Assembly: GCA_948146395.1 (NCBI GenBank)
Contig: OX411556.1
Location: 31,571,056 to 31,635,055 of the forward strand
Direction: 5' to 3'
DNA: 64,000 bases
Source of the DNA: Fragum whitleyi
Taxonomy: Eukaryota; Mollusca; Bivalvia; Cardiida; Cardiidae
Below, piece by piece: positions 31,417 to 42,711 of the stretch. The first letter of the stretch is position 1, and every line of letters starts with the position of its first letter. Below the pieces are notes generated by a model. It saw only the letters and a list, made by a program, of their open reading frames with translations, was not told where the DNA came from and searched no databases. The position numbers and the translations under genes are program-made.

Positions 31417-32161
31417 TATCCACCCAAAAGCATTGAGTAAAATGTTTAATTTTGCCTGAGCATGAACTACTGTTATATTAATTCACTAGTGACGAACACT
31501 GGTTGGAAACGTATGTCCAATAAACATGTCTTTTAAAAGGCGCTTGATGTCCATAATCATTGACTTATTCATCACGCGAAACTACATTGCAAACAGAAGG
31601 ATGTATTTTTAGCTCACCTGAGCACAACGTGCTCATGTGAGCTATTGTGATCACCTTTTGTCCCGCATCCGTCCGTCGTCCGTTGTCAGTCGTCCGTCGT
31701 CAGGCGTCCGTCCTCCGTCAACAATTTCTTTAAATGACATCTCCTCCTAAACTACTGGGCCAATTTTAACCAAACTTGGCAGAAATGTTCCTTAGGTGAT
31801 CCCCTTTAAGAATTGCTAAAAGAATAGAAATCAGTGAAAAACTCTGGTTGCTATGGCAACATTAGTTAGAAATTTAAGAAAATCTTTAAAATTCTTCTTC
31901 TCCTGAACAAGCAGCCCTACAGCCTTGAAATTTGGCATGGATGATCAGCTCATAGACCTTAATAGAAATTGCTAAAATCATATCTGTTGGGCCACCAGGT
32001 GCGGAGCACCAGGTGGGAGGGGGTAGTACTTTGGGTAAATTTTGTAATCTTTAACCTTTTTCTTCTTCGGAATAAGAAGCCCAACAGCCTTCAAATTTGG
32101 CATGGAGGATCAGCTTAAAGACCTTAATAAAAATTGCTAAAATCATATCTGTTGGGCCACC

Positions 32162-34059
32162 AGGTTACACTCCTGTCTGTCTGTTTTGGCCGTGTTAAAT
32201 TATATAGTAAATTGGCACATTTTGACAGTCTGTAGCTCCTTTAAAAAGCAAATTTGGGCTTAATAACTTAGTGCGGCTTAAAGAGCGTTATATGCTCTTG
32301 AATATCATCTCCCAGAAAACAGTACCTTGCAGGATAAATTTTGTCACAATTTTTCATTGCGCACGACTACCCTAAAAAATCTCGTGGTAGGAAAGTGTAC
32401 GCAGACTTGGGTACCTCCACAAAGGTCAGGCTCCAAGAAAAAATAGTTCGCACCTAAATGCATTTCATCTCATGCATGGAATGTAGCAGAGGTCTGGCAC
32501 TAAGCTGAACCTCATTTCAAGCACTTTACTCTGACTCAAACATTAAAACAGTGTGGCAAAAGGAGCACATCATTTTTTTATCCGGACTATTTTAGGGTAC
32601 AACGACCTCGGAAGTAATTCAAGACCGGAGCGGATCCTAAATATGAATTTTTTTATTTCCAATTTGGACAAAACTTCTTTCAACCTATGCATATGTGTAT
32701 TACAACTTTCCATGTCTTTAAATTTTTCAAAAATATTACTTAGAAATGAAATGGCAGGAGAATTAGTACAAGGCCTATATTTCTGAAATTAGGACCAAAA
32801 TGGAAAAGTTTCAATGTCCTTCACATGATGATTAGAAATTGACATAACTTTGGTAATAAGTGATCAATTTCCATAAAATAAAAAGTGTTTTGCAGCAAAA
32901 TGATTCTTCTTTACTTTGTGACCCTTTTCAGATGTCTATGCTAAAAAGTGGTTGCAAAAAAATCATTATATGAAGAAAAAATTGATTTTAAGTTTAATTT
33001 AAGTTCAATTTTTCTTTAAAAATATAAATACATTCAAGAAAAAACCCTCATGAATAGCTTATATTATAAGTTTAATAGTCAAAAACTAAGTCAAAGGTCA
33101 GAAACTCCCAGGAAAAGTTAATTGGACAGTGTTAAAAAGAGTAAAGTTCTAAATAAGAATTACTATTTGAGCCTGTAGAGCAAAATGGTGGCAGAATTAA
33201 TCTTTTGTATAATATATTAAAATCTTTTAAAAGTACTATTTTTTTGCTTTTACCATTTTGATTGAAGAGTCTAAGCTGTATCCGATACAAAAATATTTAC
33301 GAAACAATGTAAAGGGGATCCCTAACAGGAAATATCCATACAGGGCTTAGGGTTTGGAAGCTTATTATCTTCATTTCAAGTGGTTACTTAGACTGCCAGC
33401 CAATCAAATTAGTGCCGTTTTGGTCATATGACACTGACATTGTGGGGTAGGTATAAAAGAAGATGAGGATTCCTTTTATTACCAAAACCAGCTATTCTTT
33501 CAATTTCCAGACATCTAAAAACAAATTCTTATTGAACATGATTTAAGGCAGCAGATGCAGAAGAAGAGAAAGCTATTTTCAAAAAGAAAATATGTTTCAT
33601 TAATTGAGAAGTAACCAACTAGGCCCTTGCAGTGAAGCTTATGAAACAAAAAAACACAAAAAACAAGTTCTATTTCTACTACAGATGACAACATTTTGAA
33701 CGATCATATGTGTAACCTGCTACAATGAAAAAAAACAACACTTTTAGAATGAATCGCCTAAGTAGCAAATCCATCATGGAATTTCAATACCGTGAGGTTA
33801 AGGATTAGCAAAATGTAAGTGAAACAAAGGAATATGTTGAGGTGATGGCATACATAATTATACATAGACTGTCCAGTAACGGTGAAATCGACCAGCTGAA
33901 ACAGAGCGACCTCTTATTCGAGCTCAAAACTATAGATCGGCACAAATGAGTTGTAACTACATATAAATAAATTTGAGGATACAAGAATATTACACTCAAA
34001 ATCCTTTAAAGGGGGGGGGGGGGGTAAATCATATTGCAACTTTTTTCCAGAGAGAGAAG

Positions 34060-34116
<57 letters not shown>

Positions 34117-35172
34117 GGGAGGGTGGCAGGGAGAGAGAAACAGAGAGGCAGACAGACAATGACAAAGAGACAGATAGAGATGGGGACAGACAAACAGACA
34201 GAGGTAAAGTAAGAAAGCTCATTCAAGCAAGGTTTGATTTTCCAACAATAGTTTGTGTTTTTAGTCTTTTTGAGTTGAACTGTTGATTCTGAACCCAAAA
34301 ACATATATAAGGTCCTATCGACCATCATTCATACCAACAAGGCTTTTAAGTGGCTAATATTCTAGGGTGATGGCATTATCCATACCTTTTTCAGATGAAA
34401 ATTTTAGTTCTTTACAGCCCAAACTTCTTGTTCAGATGATCAAATTGTGCAGACAGCTTGTTATGACATAATGGGAAAAAACCAAAGCATTCCGGAGGAA
34501 TCAAAGTACTTTAAAGGCGTGAAATCAACAATTTAACATTTTTTTTAAAAATTTAATTCAAATTTTAAAAATATTGAAAGATTCTTATCAGAAACCAGTT
34601 CTTGATCATATTTACTAGTTGACTGTGACATTTGAGTCAAAAATTTATGAAAACAACATAGTAATCAATATTTTTGTGTGACCCCCCCCCATCTCCATAT
34701 AGGTTACACTCCTGTCTGTTTTGGCCGTGTTAAATTATATAGTAAATTGGCACATTTTGACAGTCTGTAGCTCCTTTAAAAAGCAAATTTGGGCTTAATA
34801 ACTTAGTGCGGCTTAAAGAGCGTTATATGCTCTTGAATATCATCTCCAGAAAACAGTACCTTGCAGGATAAATTTTTTCACAATTTTTCATTGCGCACGA
34901 CTACCCTAAAAAATCTCGTGGTAGGAAAGTGTACGCAGACTTGGGTACCTCCACCAAAGGTCAGGCTCCAAAAAAAAATAGTTCACACCTAAATGCATTT
35001 CATCTCATGCATGGAATGTAGCAGAGGTCTGGCACTTAGCTGAACCTCATTTCAAGCACTTTACTCTGACTCAAACATTAAAACAGTGTGGCAAAAGGAG
35101 CACATCATTTTTCTATCCGGACTATTTTAGGGTACAACAACCTCGGAAGTAATTCAAGACCGGAGCGGATCC
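32162..35172. mobile_element. ORF-less insertion with about 470-bp direct terminal repeats
   Basis: The first 476 bases (32162-32637) are repeated at 34701-35172 with about ten small differences, about 98 percent identity. The insertion sits inside a HINE-like body and is flanked by ACCAGGT on both sides (32159-32165 and 35173-35179). The ends are AGGTTACACTCC and GGAGCGGATCC, not TG...CA. The 2.06-kb interior has no ORF above 80 codons and no motif of gag or pol. This fits a non-autonomous LTR-like (LARD/TRIM-type) or another terminal-repeat element. I cannot identify a primer site. Confidence 0.75.
34012..34215. repeat. Simple-sequence tract: poly(G) then (GA)n
   Basis: A run of 13 G residues precedes about 70 bases of nearly pure GA and 100 bases of degenerate GA/ACAGA repeats. 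The Ser-Leu and Arg-Glu ORFs here are artefacts of the repeat. It lies in the interior of the 3-kb insertion. Confidence 0.85.
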
Positions 35173-36623
35173 ACCAGGTGCGGAGCACCAGGGGGGAGTT
35201 CTTTGGGTAAATTTTGTAATCTTTAACCTTCTTCTTCTTCTGAATAAGAAGCCCTACAGCCTTCAAATATGGCATGGAGGATCAACTCATAGACCTTAAT
35301 AAAAATAGTTAAAATCATATTTGTTGGGCTGCCAGGTGCGGAGCACCAGGGGGGAGGGGGTAGTACTTTTGTGAAAATTTTGAAATCTTTAACCTTCTTC
35401 TTCTTCTGAACCAGGAGCCCGAAAGATTTGAATATTGGCATGAGTGATCAGCATATGGACCTTTATAAAAATAGCTAAAATCATGACTGTAGATTCACCA
35501 GGTGCGGAGCACCAGGGGGGAGAGGGTAGTACTTTTGTGAAAATTTTGTAATCTTTAACCTTCTTCTGAACCACAAGCCCTACAGACTTAAAAATGCATT
35601 GATGATCAGCTCATAGACCTAATTAAAAAAAGCTAAAATCATGACTGTAATGCCACCAGGTGCGGAGCACCTGGGGGAGGGGGTAGTACTTTTGTGAAAA
35701 TTTTGTAACTTTAACCTTCATCTTCTAATGAACCAGTAGCCCTACAGACTTCAATATTGGCATGGAGGATAAGCATATGGATCTAGAATAAAATAGCTAA
35801 AATCAATAATGTAGGGCCACCAGATGCGGAGCATTAGGGGGGAGGGGGTAATACTTTGGATCAATTTTGAAATCTTTAACCTTATTCTTCTCCTGGATCA
35901 GGAACCCTACAGACTTGAAAATTGTCATGGGTGATCAATATATTGACCTTAATAAAAATAGCTAAAATGATGACTGTTGGGTCACCAGGTGCTGAGTGTC
36001 TTGGAGAGGGGGTAGTACTTTGGATAATTTTTGAAATCTTTAAACTTCTTCTAATGAACCAGGAGTCCTACAGACTTGAAAATTGGTGTGGATGATCAGC
36101 ATTTGGACATTTATTGAATTAGCTAAAGTCATGACTGTAGATTTACCAGGTGCAGAGCATCTTGGGGGAGGGGGGAGTGCTTTGTTTAGAATTTTGAATC
36201 CCTACAGCCTTTATATTTGACATGGATTGATCAACTCATTAAGGAAAACTTTAAAAGTCTCAGACTCAGCCTGTATATCTGGCATAGATTAGCTGATCAC
36301 AGACCTTTTATGAAAAAAAGCTTAAATAAATAATGACCAGGGGAGGAGCAGAGGGGGGGGGGGGGGGAAGGATTATTTCAAATGTTATCTGATTGAAAAA
36401 AGTGAAAATCTCTTTTTCTGTGGTTGCATGGACATACCTAGGTAATGAAGCTTTTTTCTCAGGTGAGCGACCCAGGGCCAACGGCCCTCTTGTTTTCATA
36501 AGGTTATGAAAATATCGGTGGTGGATAAATTTTGGTGCATCTGAGCTTGACTGTCAATACAGCTAAAAAAAATCACCACCCAAAATACCCAGTTTACAGT
36601 AGGTTATTTCTTGACACTTTTAG

Positions 36624-36702
36624 ACAACAGACCCTGTGATCAATAGAGATAATGATGAACTGATTTTGAAACCTGAGAGGACATTGGGAGAGTCTGGGAT
36701 TG
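36624..36702 (+). CDS. C2orf76: UPF0538 / C2orf76-like protein, coding exon 4
   Basis: A GACACTTTTAG acceptor and a GTAAGT donor flank 79 bases: 26 codons plus one. The residues NDELILKPERTLGESGI correspond to the acidic/LLLKEDSTLKAAGI segment of the family. It enters in phase 0 and leaves in phase 1. Confidence 0.87.
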
Positions 36703-36730
36703 GTAAGTTATGTTTTATTTCTTTATTAAT

Positions 36731-37093
36731 CAGGGGTGTGGAATACCCATGCCCGACTTGTCCGACGCGGGTTTTTCTACTTGTGGGCAAGTACATTTTC
36801 CTACGCCACTTGTCCGTGGACAAGTAAATACCAGAGCAAGTCTTGATAAAGTACTAAAAAGATCTAGGAGAAAAGTCATCCTTTGTTTGTATCAAAGGGA
36901 AGAAAACATTGTCTTTAATGAAGAAAATGCTGGGTTTCAGCATTTTCTTCTTTAAAAACAATATTTTCTCAATATTCATCTATCTACTGTTTTGGGGACA
37001 AGATCATTTTGAGCCTGGACAAGTAAGAAATCAGCATTCACTTGTCCAGGGACAAGTGGAGAAATGGAGAAATTCTGTATTTTCACACCCCTG
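36731..37093. mobile_element. hAT-like MITE in intron 4
   Basis: The ends CAGGGGTGTGGAAT and ATTTTCACACCCCTG are inverted repeats. TATTAAT flanks both sides (36724-36730 and 37094-37100), seven bases of the eight expected for hAT. The 363-bp body has several ACTTGTCC/GGACAAGT palindromes and a 12-base-arm hairpin at 36921-36949. There is no transposase ORF. It starts 29 bases after exon 4. Confidence 0.8.
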
Positions 37094-37100
37094 TATTAAT

Positions 37101-37333
37101 GCTTTCCTGCCACTGTCAGAGCACAATGGAAAGACTAGTACTATCATTCAAAAGGTCACAGGTTTGATTCCTTTGGGTGGTACTCATCTTTTCTTACTAT
37201 TTGTCTCCCACCAATAGGTTGATTATCATACACCTATGTGGGAGAGCAGCTGGAGGCTAACAAATGGTGAAATTGTAGTACTGGTGTGAGAAATACAGGA
37301 ATCCATTAGGTGCTCAAGCTGAGATTTAACTGA
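37101..37333 (+). mobile_element. tRNA-derived SINE, decayed copy
   Basis: A degenerate tRNA-like head with a B box near CAGGTTTGATTCC is followed by the SINE core (TTTGTCTCCCACCAATAGGT, ACACCTATGTGGGAGAGCAG, CTGGAGGCTA). Better copies are at 55862 and 41992. Confidence 0.6.
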
Positions 37334-37620
37334 ACAAGAGCACTGCTTATGGCTCGGCTGCAGGTGCTGGATGATGTGCAAAATCTTAGTTGAAAAAGGG
37401 TCATACCTCTTACAAAAGTGCTTCCAGAGTTGTTATCTTGATAGCTCTTGTGATGGTGACCACACAAGCCAAGTTTCATGAAGATACCTTCAATTACAAC
37501 AGAGATATGGTCATGGTTAAAGTTTGTCATGTCTAAACCAGCGCCAATTGTTGAAAACTGCGTATTAACACATTCAAACAAACAAAGGAAACTCTTATGC
37601 TTTCCAGGGTACTTTTAGTG
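37334..37620 (-). mobile_element. Possible inverted HINE-like 3' part
   Basis: The sequence starts AACAAGAGCACTGC, the reverse complement of a CTCTTGTT terminus with its subterminal stretch. It continues into text on drug-like tandem units seen only once here. It is the only candidate in the window that faces the other way. Confidence 0.35.
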
Positions 37621-37990
37621 ATTTCTATGCAGATAATCATTTATTTAATTTTTTGTATTCTTTACTTCAAGCTCTCACTCAACCAATTCAATAATTATGC
37701 TCCAAAATCCTTTAAATCCTTTTAAACATTTTAAGTCTTTGCAAAGACATGGAAGTTAGGCATATCTGGATAGGTACATCAAGGATCCAGATAAGAGGGT
37801 GTAGAGCCAGTCTAAAATTATTTATTCCCAATGAAACTCTATGTTGTTGTACTCATAAGGCTCGTTTTGATAAAATAAAGGTTCAAATGAGGATCAATAG
37901 CATTGGGATTAAGTTAGGAAGAATGAAATATTTAAATTTGAAAAACTAAAAACCTCCCTATCAGTGGCTCTTTGTACTTTTAGTAGAACA

Positions 37991-39072
37991 TAGGTCAAAT
38001 CTTAGAAAAACCTTTTGGACATTCTAGAGGCCATATTTTTGGTCAAATCAACCTGAAAATTTGTCAGAATGATTATCTTGATGAAGTCTCAGGCAAGTTT
38101 GAATTTGGGTCAAGTGGGGTCAAAAACTAGGTCACGGGGTCAAGTCTTAGAAAACCCTTGTGGACATTCTAGAGGCCATATTTTTTGCTCAATCAACCTG
38201 AAAATTGGTCAGAATCATTATCTCGATGAAGTCTCAGATAAGTTCGAATTTGGGTCAAGTGGGTTAAAAAAGTAGGTCATGGGGTCAAATCTTATAAAAA
38301 CCTTGTGGACACTAGAGGCCATATTTTTTTGCCCAATCAACCAGAAAATTGGTCAGAATGATTATGTTAATTAAATGTAGGACAAGTTTGAATTTGGGTT
38401 GAGTTGGGTTAAAAACTAGGTCATAGGGTCAAATCTTAGAAAAACCTTGTGGACACTCTAAAAGGCCACATTTTTAGCCCAATCAACCTTAAAAGTTTTC
38501 AGAATGATTATTTTAACAAGGAAAATCTCGGACAAGATCGAATTAGGTTCAAGTTGGGTCAAAAACAAGGTCACGGGGTCAAACCTTAGGAAAACCTTTT
38601 GGACACTCTAGAGGTCATACTTTTAGCCCAATCAACATGAAAATTGGTCAGAATGATTATCTTGATGAAATCTTGGATAAGTTGGAACTTGGAACAAGTG
38701 GGGTCAAAAACTAGGACACTTGGTCAAATCTTAGTAAAATCTTGTGGACACTCTAGAGGCTATATTTTTTGCTCAATCAACCTGAAATTATCTTGATGAA
38801 ATCTCCGACAATTTTTAATTTGGGTCAAGTTGGGTAAAAAACTAGGTCACAGGCTCAAATCTTCGAAAAACCTTGAGGACACTCTAGAGGCTATATTTTT
38901 AGCCCAATCAACCTGAAAATTGGTCAGAATGATTATCTTGATGAAATGTCAAACAAGTTTGAATTTGTGATATTTGTTGTTACTGCCTTGTCATTAAACT
39001 AAAGCCTTTCTCCAAATTGTAATAGACAGTAAACTCAGGTGAGCTATTTAGAGCCACTATGGCCCTCTTGTT
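37991..39072 (+). mobile_element. HINE-like element, TAGCTCACC subfamily 1, 5' truncated
   Basis: About six to seven units of about 150 bp (TCAACCTGAAAATTGGTCAG, GGGTCAAGTGGGGTCAAAAA, CTCTAGAGGCCA) lead to CAGGTGAGCTATTTAGAGCC...GGCCCTCTTGTTC. The TAGCTCACC head is missing. It lies upstream of exon 5. Confidence 0.7.
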
Positions 39073-39498
39073 CAATAAAAATATAACTTTGCTATACATT
39101 CTTAGCTCATTTGCATAGTCATTCCACTAGTGTAAGAACACCTGTGTAATTTAAAAAATATGCAACGCATTTATTTCACTCCCAGCACGTAGGTCATATT
39201 ATAAAAACACACTTGTTATCAGTTTGGTAGGTTGATTTATCTCAGGAAAAATGAAAAGAAAGAAAAGTCTTTACCGTACTTGTGTAGGCAGACCACAATG
39301 AACACATTTCCCTCTTCTGTGTAGGTATTCTCTGGAACAAGTGGTCACGTTTCAAGGGCTTAGAACAAGACTGTACTAAGTGAATGCATTGTGTAGATAG
39401 TACCGTCTTGCACTGAACCCTCAGTTTGTTAAAACAATTTCCTAGATAACCTTTCGAGGCTTGAACAACTGTATGAAGATAATAATAATAATTTTCAG

Positions 39499-39578
39499 TG
39501 AACGAGACAGAGTTATCCTTCTTCATTATGGATGAGTACAGGGCTTACCAGCAGAATCCTTCCTTGGTATGGGAGTAA
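39499..39578 (+). CDS. C2orf76: UPF0538 / C2orf76-like protein, coding exon 5 and stop
   Basis: A TAATAATTTTCAG acceptor precedes 80 bases that complete a Val codon, add 25 codons and end in TAA at 39576-39578. The tail VNETELSFFIMDEYRAYQQN matches the ETEIAFFCEEDYRNYKAN-type C-terminus of the family. A possible polyadenylation signal AATAAA is at about 39895. Total intron length is about 20.8 kb for 393 coding bases. Confidence 0.88.
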
Positions 39579-39805
39579 TCATGAAAATGGATTTAAATAC
39601 ATCAACAAGCCGTTTTTAAGCAGCATGTTTTTTGCTTAATTGACTCAAGAGTATTTCAAAGCATCGAATGGGCGTTAAAATACAGTGTATTTTAATCAAG
39701 TATCATAATTAACACATAAAGATTCAGTGCAGAAACACCAAAAGAATGACTTAGAGGTTAATGAAAGAGTGGTAATGGAATACGAAATTTATTAAACGAG
39801 CCATC

Positions 39806-39905
39806 TATAAACAGATAAATACGAAAACGAGCCATCTATAAACAGATAAATATGAGGTTGGGCCGAGTTTTTCTCTGTTTAAGATAACAAGTTTAATAAA
39901 TTTGG
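39806..39905. repeat. Tandem CCATCTATAAACAGATAAATA repeat and source-like segment
   Basis: ACGAGCCATCTATAAACAG occurs twice in tandem. The second copy continues into a segment (ATGAGGTTGGGCCGAGTTTT...) of about 80 bases. That segment is also found inside the SINE at 42211-42292. Confidence 0.7.
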
Positions 39906-39999
39906 TATTTAATGAGCAGGAATTTGATATTCTCTTTATTATATGACCTGAACTTTTGTGATAAAACAGGAAATTGCAGATTTATTGATTAAAGTTATT

Positions 40000-41431
40000 A
40001 GTCCCCCACCGGTTACCGGTAGGGGGACTATAGGTTTGCTGGATTCATTCTGTCCGTCTGTCCGTCACACTTTTGTCCGGGCTATATCTTCTAAACCATA
40101 TGTGCCAGCAACTTCAAACTTGGTACACTTATAGATCTCATTGAGGAGAAGTGTCATGTTCAAGAACCGTTACTCTGACACGCCCACTTTTTGAGTTATT
40201 GCCATTTGATGTTTTACCTTTACATTTTTGTTCGAAACATATCTCCTAAACTATGTGTGCTAGCAACTTCAAACTTTGTACACTTATAGATCTCATTGAG
40301 GAGAAGTGTAATGTTCAAGATCCATAACTCTGCTACACCCACTTTTTGAAATATTGCCCTTTGTTGTTTTTAGCCTTACATTCTTGTCCGGATCATATCT
40401 CCTAAACTATAAGTGCTAGCAACTCCAAGCTTGGTACACTTATTGATTTTTTTTAGGACAAGTGTCATGTTCAAGAACTGTTATTCTGCCACGCCCACTT
40501 TTTGAGTTATTGCCCTTTGTTGTTTTTGCCTTTAGATTTTTGTCCGGATCATATCTCCTAAACCATAAGTGCTAGCAACTTCAAACTTTGTACACTGATA
40601 GATCTTATCGAGGACAAGTGTCATGTACAAGAACTGTTATTCTGCCATATCCACTTTTTGAGTTATTGCCATTTGTTGTTTTTAGTCTTACATTCTTGTC
40701 AGGATCATATTTCCTATTCTATAAGTGCTAACAACTTTAAACTTTGTGCACGTATAGATCTGAAGTGTCATGTACAAGAACTGTTACTCTGCCACACCCA
40801 CTTTTTGAGTTATTGCCCTTTGTTGGTTTTACCATTTCTTTTTTGTCCGGAACATATCTTCTAAACCATAAGTGCTAGAAACTGCAAACTTGGTACACTT
40901 ATAGATATCATTGAGGACAAGTGTCATGTACAAGAACTGTCACTCTGCCATGTCCACTTTTTGAGTTATTGCCCTTTGTTGTTTCTACCCTTACATTTTT
41001 GTCCCGTACTTATCTCCTAAACCATAAGCCCTAGCAACTTCAAACTTTGTACACTGGTAGATCTCATTGAGAAGAAGTGTAATGCACAAGAACTGTTACT
41101 CTGCCACATCCACTTTTTTAGTTATTGTCTGTTGTTGTTTTTTATCCTGACATTTTTGTCCGGACCATATCTCCTGATCCATCAGTGCTAGCAACTTCAA
41201 ACTTGGTACACTTATAGATCTCCTTGAGGAAAAGTGGCATGTACAAGAATCATTCTTCTCCGCCCACTTTTTGAGTTTTTTCCATTGTTTGTTTTTACTC
41301 TTATATTTTTGTTTGGGACATTTTGTTCAAAACCTAATGTGCTAGCAACTTCAAATTTTGTATACAGTTATAGATCTAGTAAGTAGGAGATATATTATAA
41401 GAAAGGATTTTTTGTTATCCGGTGGGGGACT
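40000..41431 (+). mobile_element. HINE-like element, AGTCCCCCACCGG family
   Basis: Perfect 13-base inverted ends: AGTCCCCCACCGG and CCGGTGGGGGACT. After a GTCCGTCTGTCCGTC stretch come about eight units of about 155 bp containing ATATCTCCTAAACCATAAGT, GCTAGCAACTTCAAACTTGG and CCCACTTTTTGAGTTATTGC. There is no ORF. Confidence 0.75.
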
Positions 41432-41991
41432 CCTGTATTGCATCGCAATAAAACATCGCACAACCTAACTGCTTTACACTACCTGTTTGCGTTGTATCCG
41501 TATTCATGTATGTGATCTAGGTTATTATTCTATTATCATTAGTAGTGTCAGGGGAGGTTACCATTACAGTAATTCCATTTTCACGAGTGACCTCCCATAG
41601 ACCATTTGGAAACAAGGGGCAAATTACTCAATCTGCCTGAAAAGTAGTTATACACAAGCAAAATGTTCACCCGATCTCAGAATTGAAAATGATTTCGCAC
41701 TCAAAAGATGTCTTTGATGTTTCAACAAGTTATGTAGAATTCTTGTTTCATTCCATTTTTAAAATGCATAGTTGTCAGATGGACAAAATTCTTGAAAAAG
41801 AGTAAATTGAATCTAATTGAGCACTACTGTTTTTAAAACCTATTAACATCTGACAGGATTGTTCTTACGCAGATTTAACACTGGTGAACGTAAACGTCCA
41901 CCAAAAATGACTATAATAGGTTTGTTAGTTTGTTAAACTCAAATGTCCCTTCTACTGCCATATTTTTAGAACAGCAGTTTGATAAATGAAT

Positions 41992-42412
41992 AGCCACGTC
42001 ATAGTGCAAGTGGCAGCACGTCTGACTGTCAGTCTAGAGGTCTCGGGTTTGATCCCCGATGGCGGCACTCATTCTTTAAGATTATTTGTCTCTCATCAAT
42101 GGGTTGATGATGGTAGACCTATGTGAGATAGCAGCTGGAGGCTAGGAAAGGGTGTGATGGTTGTACTGGTGAGAGAAATACCAGGAATCCATTGTGAGGT
42201 ACTCCAGCTGTCATCTATAAACAGATAAATATGAGGTTTGGCAGAGTTTTTCTCTGATTTAGATAACAAGTTTAATACATTCGGTATTGGAATGTGATGG
42301 TTGTACTGGTGAGAGAAATACCAGGAATCCATTGTGAGGTACTCCAGCTGCTGTGATATCACTGAAAAAATGTTGAAAGCGGCGTAAAACTCCATTCAAT
42401 CATTCAATCATT
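41992..42412 (+). mobile_element. tRNA-derived SINE with an internal insertion and duplication
   Basis: The tRNA-like head has a B box GGGTTTGATCCCC near 42046-42058. The core TTTGTCTCTCATCAATGGGT and ATGTGAGATAGCAGCTGGAG follows, and the end is (TCAT/TCAA)n. A 58-base stretch occurs identically at 42153-42210 and 42293-42350, separated by 82 bases that match 39826-39905. Confidence 0.8.
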
Positions 42413-42711
42413 GATGAATGAATTAGGAATTCAGAAGTGAAATAAAGTTAATCCTTTTAAAAAAGTTTTATAACCTCAGACCCTGATTTTCTTAGACTAC
42501 TGCTCTATACTACTTTTCAACATTTAGTATCTTTACAAATCATAGTAATTAAAGTAAAGTTTTTGTGTCATAAATTGATGACCTCTAAACGACCTTGAGC
42601 AACAACCTTGGCTTTATTATAGATGGATATGATTTGTCAAAAGCTAAACACAGATTAAATATTTAGGTTCTATGACTTACTAATTTAAAGTTATTGCCAC
42701 TGTTTGTTTTT

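Larger units (their letters stand above)
31610..36495 (+). mobile_element. HINE-like element, CCAGGTGCGGAGC body, split by a 3-kb insertion
   Basis: It begins TAGCTCACCTGAGCACAACG and ends GGTGAGCGACCCAGGGCCAA...GGCCCTCTTGTTT. The body matches the nested element at 28801 unit by unit. Between 32162 and 35172 it is interrupted in mid-unit by an unrelated insertion, and the unit resumes on the far side. Confidence 0.75.

Noticed and set aside
34029..34328. Ser/Leu-rich and Arg/Glu-rich ORFs on both strands
   Set aside because: They are translations of a (GA)n simple repeat.
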